A DNA stretch of 64,000 bases from positions 186,001 to 250,000 of the forward strand of contig NZ_CALISE010000020.1 of NCBI RefSeq assembly GCF_938041965.1, given 5' to 3'. Below the pieces are notes generated by a model. The model was not told the DNA's origin, did not search any database, and saw nothing but the letters and a program-made list of their open reading frames with translations. This stretch comes from an uncultured Mogibacterium sp. (lineage in GTDB: Bacteria > Bacillota > Clostridia > Peptostreptococcales > Anaerovoracaceae). A program made the translations under genes and the position numbers. Position 1 is the stretch's first letter; every line of letters begins with the position of its first letter. This document shows, one piece after another, positions 60,728 to 64,000 of this stretch.

Positions 60728-61423
60728 ATGGCTAAGAAAAGCAAAAGATACAGCGCAATCATGGAGTCGTTCGACAAGACACAGACTTATGATGTTGCAG
60801 AAGCTGTAAAGAACGTAAAGAGCTTTGCTAATGCGAAGTTCGATGAGACTGTTGAGATGCACATTCGTCTAGGTGTAGACGGAAGACACGCAGACCAGCA
60901 GGTTAGAGGCGCAACTGTACTTCCGCACGGAACAGGTAAGAGCAAGAAGGTTCTTGTTTTTGCTAAGGGTGCTAAGGCTGAAGAGGCAGAGGCAGCTGGT
61001 GCAGATTACGTAGGCGCAGAGGATCTTGCAGAAAAGATCCAGAAGGAAAACTGGTTCGACTTTGATTCATTAGTTGCTACACCGGACATGATGGGCGTTG
61101 TAGGACGTCTAGGTAAGGTTCTCGGTCCAAAGGGACTCATGCCAAACCCTAAGTCAGGTACTGTAACAATGGACGTACAGAAGGCACTTGAAGAGATTAA
61201 AGCAGGTAAGGTAGAGTACCGTCTTGACAAGGCTAACATTATCCATGTAATTATCGGTAAGTGCTCGTTCACTGAGGAGCAGCTAGTTGAAAATGCTAAC
61301 GCTCTAATCCAGGTTGTTGCTAAGGCTAAGCCAGCAGCTGCTAAGGGTCAGTACTTCAAGAGTGTTACTGTTACATCGACAATGGGACCTGGAGTTAAGA
61401 TCAGCACAGCATCCCTAAGCTAA
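60728..61423 (+). CDS. rplA: ribosomal protein L1
   Basis: 231 residues with HIRLGVDGRHADQQVRG, GRLGKVLGPKGLMPNPKSGT and a normal end. It can repress its own operon by binding its mRNA. RBS AAGGAGG. Confidence 0.98.
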   Translation: MAKKSKRYSAIMESFDKTQTYDVAEAVKNVKSFANAKFDETVEMHIRLGVDGRHADQQVRGATVLPHGTGKSKKVLVFAKGAKAEEAEAAGADYVGAEDLAEKIQKENWFDFDSLVATPDMMGVVGRLGKVLGPKGLMPNPKSGTVTMDVQKALEEIKAGKVEYRLDKANIIHVIIGKCSFTEEQLVENANALIQVVAKAKPAAAKGQYFKSVTVTSTMGPGVKISTASLS

Positions 61424-61452
61424 TAGTCGGCCGGTGTTAATAATCGAATATC

Positions 61453-61544
61453 AACCGTAGACAGTGGGAGCGAAAGCTTAATATCCCACCGAGGTACAAA
61501 CATAAATTTGTTCCCCGCTGTCTCGCAGCGGGGTTATTTGTACC
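61453..61544 (+). ncRNA. ribosomal protein L10 leader
   Basis: Between rplA and rplJ the leader shows GTGGGA/TCCCAC (61465-61488 region), the long outer stem GGTACAAA (61493-61500) with TTTGTACC (61537-61544), and inner CCCCGCTG/CAGCGGGG. The part AGACAGTGGGAGCGAAAGC matches the L10 leader pattern. L10(L12)4 binds it to repress its own synthesis. Confidence 0.85.
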
Positions 61545-61622
61545 GTACTTGGTATTAGCACACAAGACCGAATAGGTTAAACCACAATTATGGGCACAAC
61601 CGTGTTCAAGAAAGGAGACCAA

Positions 61623-62141
61623 ATGTCTGTAGAAGCAAAGAACGCAAAACAGCTAATTATCGATGAGATTAAGGCAAAATTTGACAAATCCATCTCGATC
61701 GTAGTTGTAGACTATCTTGGAATTACAGTAGCTCAGGCTGACGAACTAAGAAAGACTCTTAGAGAGAACGGCGTGAACCTAACTGTATATAAGAACACAC
61801 TTGTAAAGCGTGCTATCGCCGGAACTGAGTACGAAGGACTCGGCGAAGCCCTGAAGGGATCTAGCGCATTCGCATTCTGCGAAGAGGATGCAACATCTTC
61901 AGCTAGACTTCTCAAGAAGGCTATGAAGCAGTACAACAAGATGTCATTCAAGGGCGGATACGTTGATGGCTCAGTTTATGACGCTAAGCAGGTTGAAGCA
62001 CTTGCAGATATCCCATCAAGAGAAGAGCTTATCGCTCGTTTCATGGGAAGCATCCAGTCACCATTATCACAGCTTGTTAGAACATTCAAAGCAATCGCTG
62101 ATGAGGGTGCAGTTCCAGCAGGAGAGACTGCTGAAGCATAA
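61623..62141 (+). CDS. rplJ: ribosomal protein L10
   Basis: 172 residues, including VVDYLGITVAQADELRKTLR and VYKNTLVKRAI. ATG at 61623 follows GAAAGGAGA; the in-frame ATG at 61590 lies inside the leader. Forms the stalk base with L7/L12. Confidence 0.96.
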   Translation: MSVEAKNAKQLIIDEIKAKFDKSISIVVVDYLGITVAQADELRKTLRENGVNLTVYKNTLVKRAIAGTEYEGLGEALKGSSAFAFCEEDATSSARLLKKAMKQYNKMSFKGGYVDGSVYDAKQVEALADIPSREELIARFMGSIQSPLSQLVRTFKAIADEGAVPAGETAEA

Positions 62142-62236
62142 GCTATTAGTAGCTAACAATTTTTAAGAACTTTACCGATTAATCGGTGTATCGAGAAGCT
62201 GATATTTCAGCAAATTTAGACAAAAGGAGAAATAAA

Positions 62237-62602
62237 ATGGATAAGAATCAGATCATTGAAGCCCTAAAGGGTATGACCATTCTTGAGATCAACGAGCTCG
62301 TTCAGGCTTGCGAAGAGGAGTTCGGAGTATCTGCAGCTGCAGCTGTAGTTGCAGCACCTGCTGCAGGCGGCGGAGAGGCTGCTGAGGAGCAGACAGAGTT
62401 CACAGTAGTTCTTGCTAGCGCTGGAGACCAGAAGATTAAGGTTATCAAGGCAGTTAGAGAAGCTACAGGTCTTGGACTTAAGGAAGCTAAGGAACTTGTT
62501 GATGGAGCACCTGCTAACGTTAAGGAGAACATCGAAGCTGGTGAAGCTAACGCGCTTAAGGAAGCTCTCGAGGCAGTTGGAGCTACAGTAGAGCTTAAGT
62601 AA
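62237..62602 (+). CDS. rplL: ribosomal protein L7/L12
   Basis: 121 residues, with the N-terminal dimerisation domain, an Ala-rich hinge (AAAAVVAAPAAGGGEAAEEQ), and the C-terminal domain KIKVIKAVREATGLGLKEAK. RBS AAGGAGA. Confidence 0.97.
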   Translation: MDKNQIIEALKGMTILEINELVQACEEEFGVSAAAAVVAAPAAGGGEAAEEQTEFTVVLASAGDQKIKVIKAVREATGLGLKEAKELVDGAPANVKENIEAGEANALKEALEAVGATVELK

Positions 62603-62624
62603 TTAAATAGCACAACAATTTTGG

Positions 62625-62652
62625 ATTGGGCTCCTGATTTCGGGAGCCCAAT
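62625..62652 (+). terminator. hairpin between rplL and rpoB
   Basis: Perfect 10-11 bp stem ATTGGGCTCC / GGGAGCCCAAT with a 7-base loop, followed by TCTTGCTATTT. The T-tract is interrupted, so it may attenuate rather than stop transcription. Confidence 0.7.
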
Positions 62653-62812
62653 TCTTGCTATTTATAAGAGGCTCAACTTCGCTGCAAAATCCGATTTATC
62701 AACATCGGGTATTGCTTTTGTGATGGCGGGCAAGATTATGTGTTTTTTGTAGTTTTTCGATTGCCAGGGTGCGAAAAGTTGCAAAAAATGCATAATATGC
62801 TCATCTCTGGGC

Positions 62813-62841
62813 TTGAAATATTTACAACCTTACTCTATAAT
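62813..62841 (+). promoter_or_regulatory. promoter of rpoB
   Basis: TTGAAA at 62813-62818, exactly 17 bases, TATAAT at 62836-62841. It lies after the rplL hairpin and 50 bases before the rpoB start. The 288-base gap 62603-62890 otherwise shows no gene. Confidence 0.78.
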
Positions 62842-62890
62842 AGTAAGTTGCTATGGAGACGTTTTTTCTTAAATAACAAGGAGTGATAAC

Positions 62891-64000
62891 ATGCCAAAAC
62901 CTGTAAAAGTTGGAAGGAAAGAACGTATGACTTTTGCGAAAATCAACGAAGTTTGCGAGATGCCAAACCTCATTGATATCCAGACTGAGTCATACAAGTG
63001 GTTTGTCGAAGAGGGACTAGCCGAAGTTCTGGAAGATGTATCCCCAATTAGGGATACCACCAATACTTTGAGCCTAGAGTTCGCTGACTACTCCTTCTCA
63101 GATACACCTAAATACGATCAGGAGGAATGCAAGGAGCGTGATGCCACTTACGCTACATCTCTGACGGTCAAGGTAAGATTGATAAACAGGGAGACTCTTG
63201 AGATCAAGGAACAAGATGTTTTCATGGGAGATTTCCCATTGATGACAGAAAAAGGCACATTCATATATAACGGTGCGGAGAGAGCTATCGTAACACAGCT
63301 CGTAAGATCTCCAGGACCGTATTTTGAGTTTGATACCGACAAGTCGAATAACAAGCTTTATTCTTCGACTATTATTCCTAACAGAGGAGCATGGCTCGAG
63401 TATGAGACTGACTCAGCTGGTGTCCTATACGTAAGAGTTGATAGAACCAGAAAGCTGCCTCTCACATCGTTCCTAAGAGCGATGGGACTCGGATCAAACG
63501 AAGAAATCCTCGATACATTCGGTGAAAGTCCTGCTCTCTTAAGGACATTTGAGAAGGATAGCACTAAGAATGCAGATGATGGCGTTAAGGAAATATACAA
63601 GAGGCTAAGACCTGGAGATCCTCCAACAGTTGAGAATGCTAGGTCGATGGTTAACTCACTGCTATTTGATGCGCGCAGATACGACCTAGCTAAGGTTGGT
63701 AGATACAAGTACAACAAGAAGCTTGGCATCCACAATAGACTAGTTGAGACAATTGCGGCTGAGCAGATTGTCGATCCTGCAACTGGCGAAGTTCTCGTTG
63801 AAAAGGGTGAGTTCATCTCCCGTAAGAGGGCTATGGAAATCGAGGATGCAGGTGTTGCTTATGCATATGTAAACAGCAAGACTGAGGACGATGAGGTAGT
63901 TAAGGTTATAGGTAATAACTTTGTTGACCCAACTAAGTACATCGACCTAGACCTTGCTCCATATAAGCTGTCAGAAAAGGTTTACTACCCAGTTCTGATG
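62891..64000 (+). CDS. rpoB: RNA polymerase beta subunit (N-terminal part, cut by the window end)
   Basis: 370 codons visible, frame open to the last base. MPKPVKVGRKERMTFAKINE, then MPNLIDIQTESYKWFVEEGL and DYSFSDTPKYDQEECKERDA match the start of bacterial RpoB; the protrusion segment TEKGTFIYNGAERAIVTQLV is present. RBS AAGGAGTG precedes ATG. rifampicin-region residues lie beyond the window. Confidence 0.97.
   Translation, partial: MPKPVKVGRKERMTFAKINEVCEMPNLIDIQTESYKWFVEEGLAEVLEDVSPIRDTTNTLSLEFADYSFSDTPKYDQEECKERDATYATSLTVKVRLINRETLEIKEQDVFMGDFPLMTEKGTFIYNGAERAIVTQLVRSPGPYFEFDTDKSNNKLYSSTIIPNRGAWLEYETDSAGVLYVRVDRTRKLPLTSFLRAMGLGSNEEILDTFGESPALLRTFEKDSTKNADDGVKEIYKRLRPGDPPTVENARSMVNSLLFDARRYDLAKVGRYKYNKKLGIHNRLVETIAAEQIVDPATGEVLVEKGEFISRKRAMEIEDAGVAYAYVNSKTEDDEVVKVIGNNFVDPTKYIDLDLAPYKLSEKVYYPVLM

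Overview
The window looks like a chromosomal segment of a low-to-moderate GC Gram-positive anaerobe of the class Clostridia. The evidence is AGGAGG-type ribosome binding sites with frequent TTG/GTG starts, a T-box leader, the carD-yacL-ispDF-proS-cysS-mrnC-thyA-folA-rlmB-rpmG-secE-nusG-rplKAJL-rpoB order, an [FeFe]-hydrogenase-type sensor and a PduL-type phosphotransacylase. The genus cannot be settled from sequence reading. No tRNA, rRNA, IS element, prophage or CRISPR array was found.

Region by region. 1-1010: the C-terminal end of a secreted surface protein, a tiny membrane peptide and a terminator. 1055-4740: a ferrous iron uptake operon (feoA-feoA-feoB, two small membrane proteins, an HMA metal-binding protein) behind a strong promoter with a palindromic operator at the start of transcription. 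4785-7091: an SPFH protein with a ribbon-helix-helix protein, then an unknown membrane protein on the minus strand. 7289-11476: a sensory [FeFe]-hydrogenase/PAS protein, a PP2C/SpoIIE phosphatase and rarA. 11631-13832: two overlapping G3E (CobW-like) GTPases, the first with a His/Cys-rich tandem repeat. 14045-19874: a two-component system with its ABC exporter, then a GntR(YtrA)-ABC cassette whose promoter lies inside a perfect 18-bp inverted repeat. 20141-24520: MATE exporter, Rrf2 regulator, TRIC-type channel and pduL (minus), and RarD-type permease. 24670-28808: a minus-strand block of thrS (T-box leader), niaR and a PTS IIC-like membrane protein that has a perfect 30-bp palindrome in front of it.

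28905-31347 holds a CbrC-family protein, an Imm26-like protein and two unknowns. 31435-36344 holds asnS, an EF-G paralogue and an AI-2E family exporter. 36579-40662 is the most accessory-looking part: an A+T-rich AAA ATPase, a macrodomain-helical domain fusion, a MIDAS-type VWA protein whose Shine-Dalgarno lies in a hairpin, an unknown 152-residue protein and a low-molecular-weight phosphatase. 40861-48294 holds radA, a second two-component system (minus) and a 1165-residue leucine-rich-repeat surface protein. 48518-58973 is a housekeeping run (CarD, PIN/TRAM, ispDF, proS, two half-size chromate-type transporters, cysS, mrnC, thyA, folA, rlmB). 59021-64000 is the ribosomal protein/RNA polymerase cluster with an L10 leader, ending inside rpoB.

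The best candidates for something little described are the macrodomain/VWA/phosphatase group at 37.9-40.7 kb and the palindrome-controlled PTS IIC-like protein beside niaR, which may be a niacin-related transporter.
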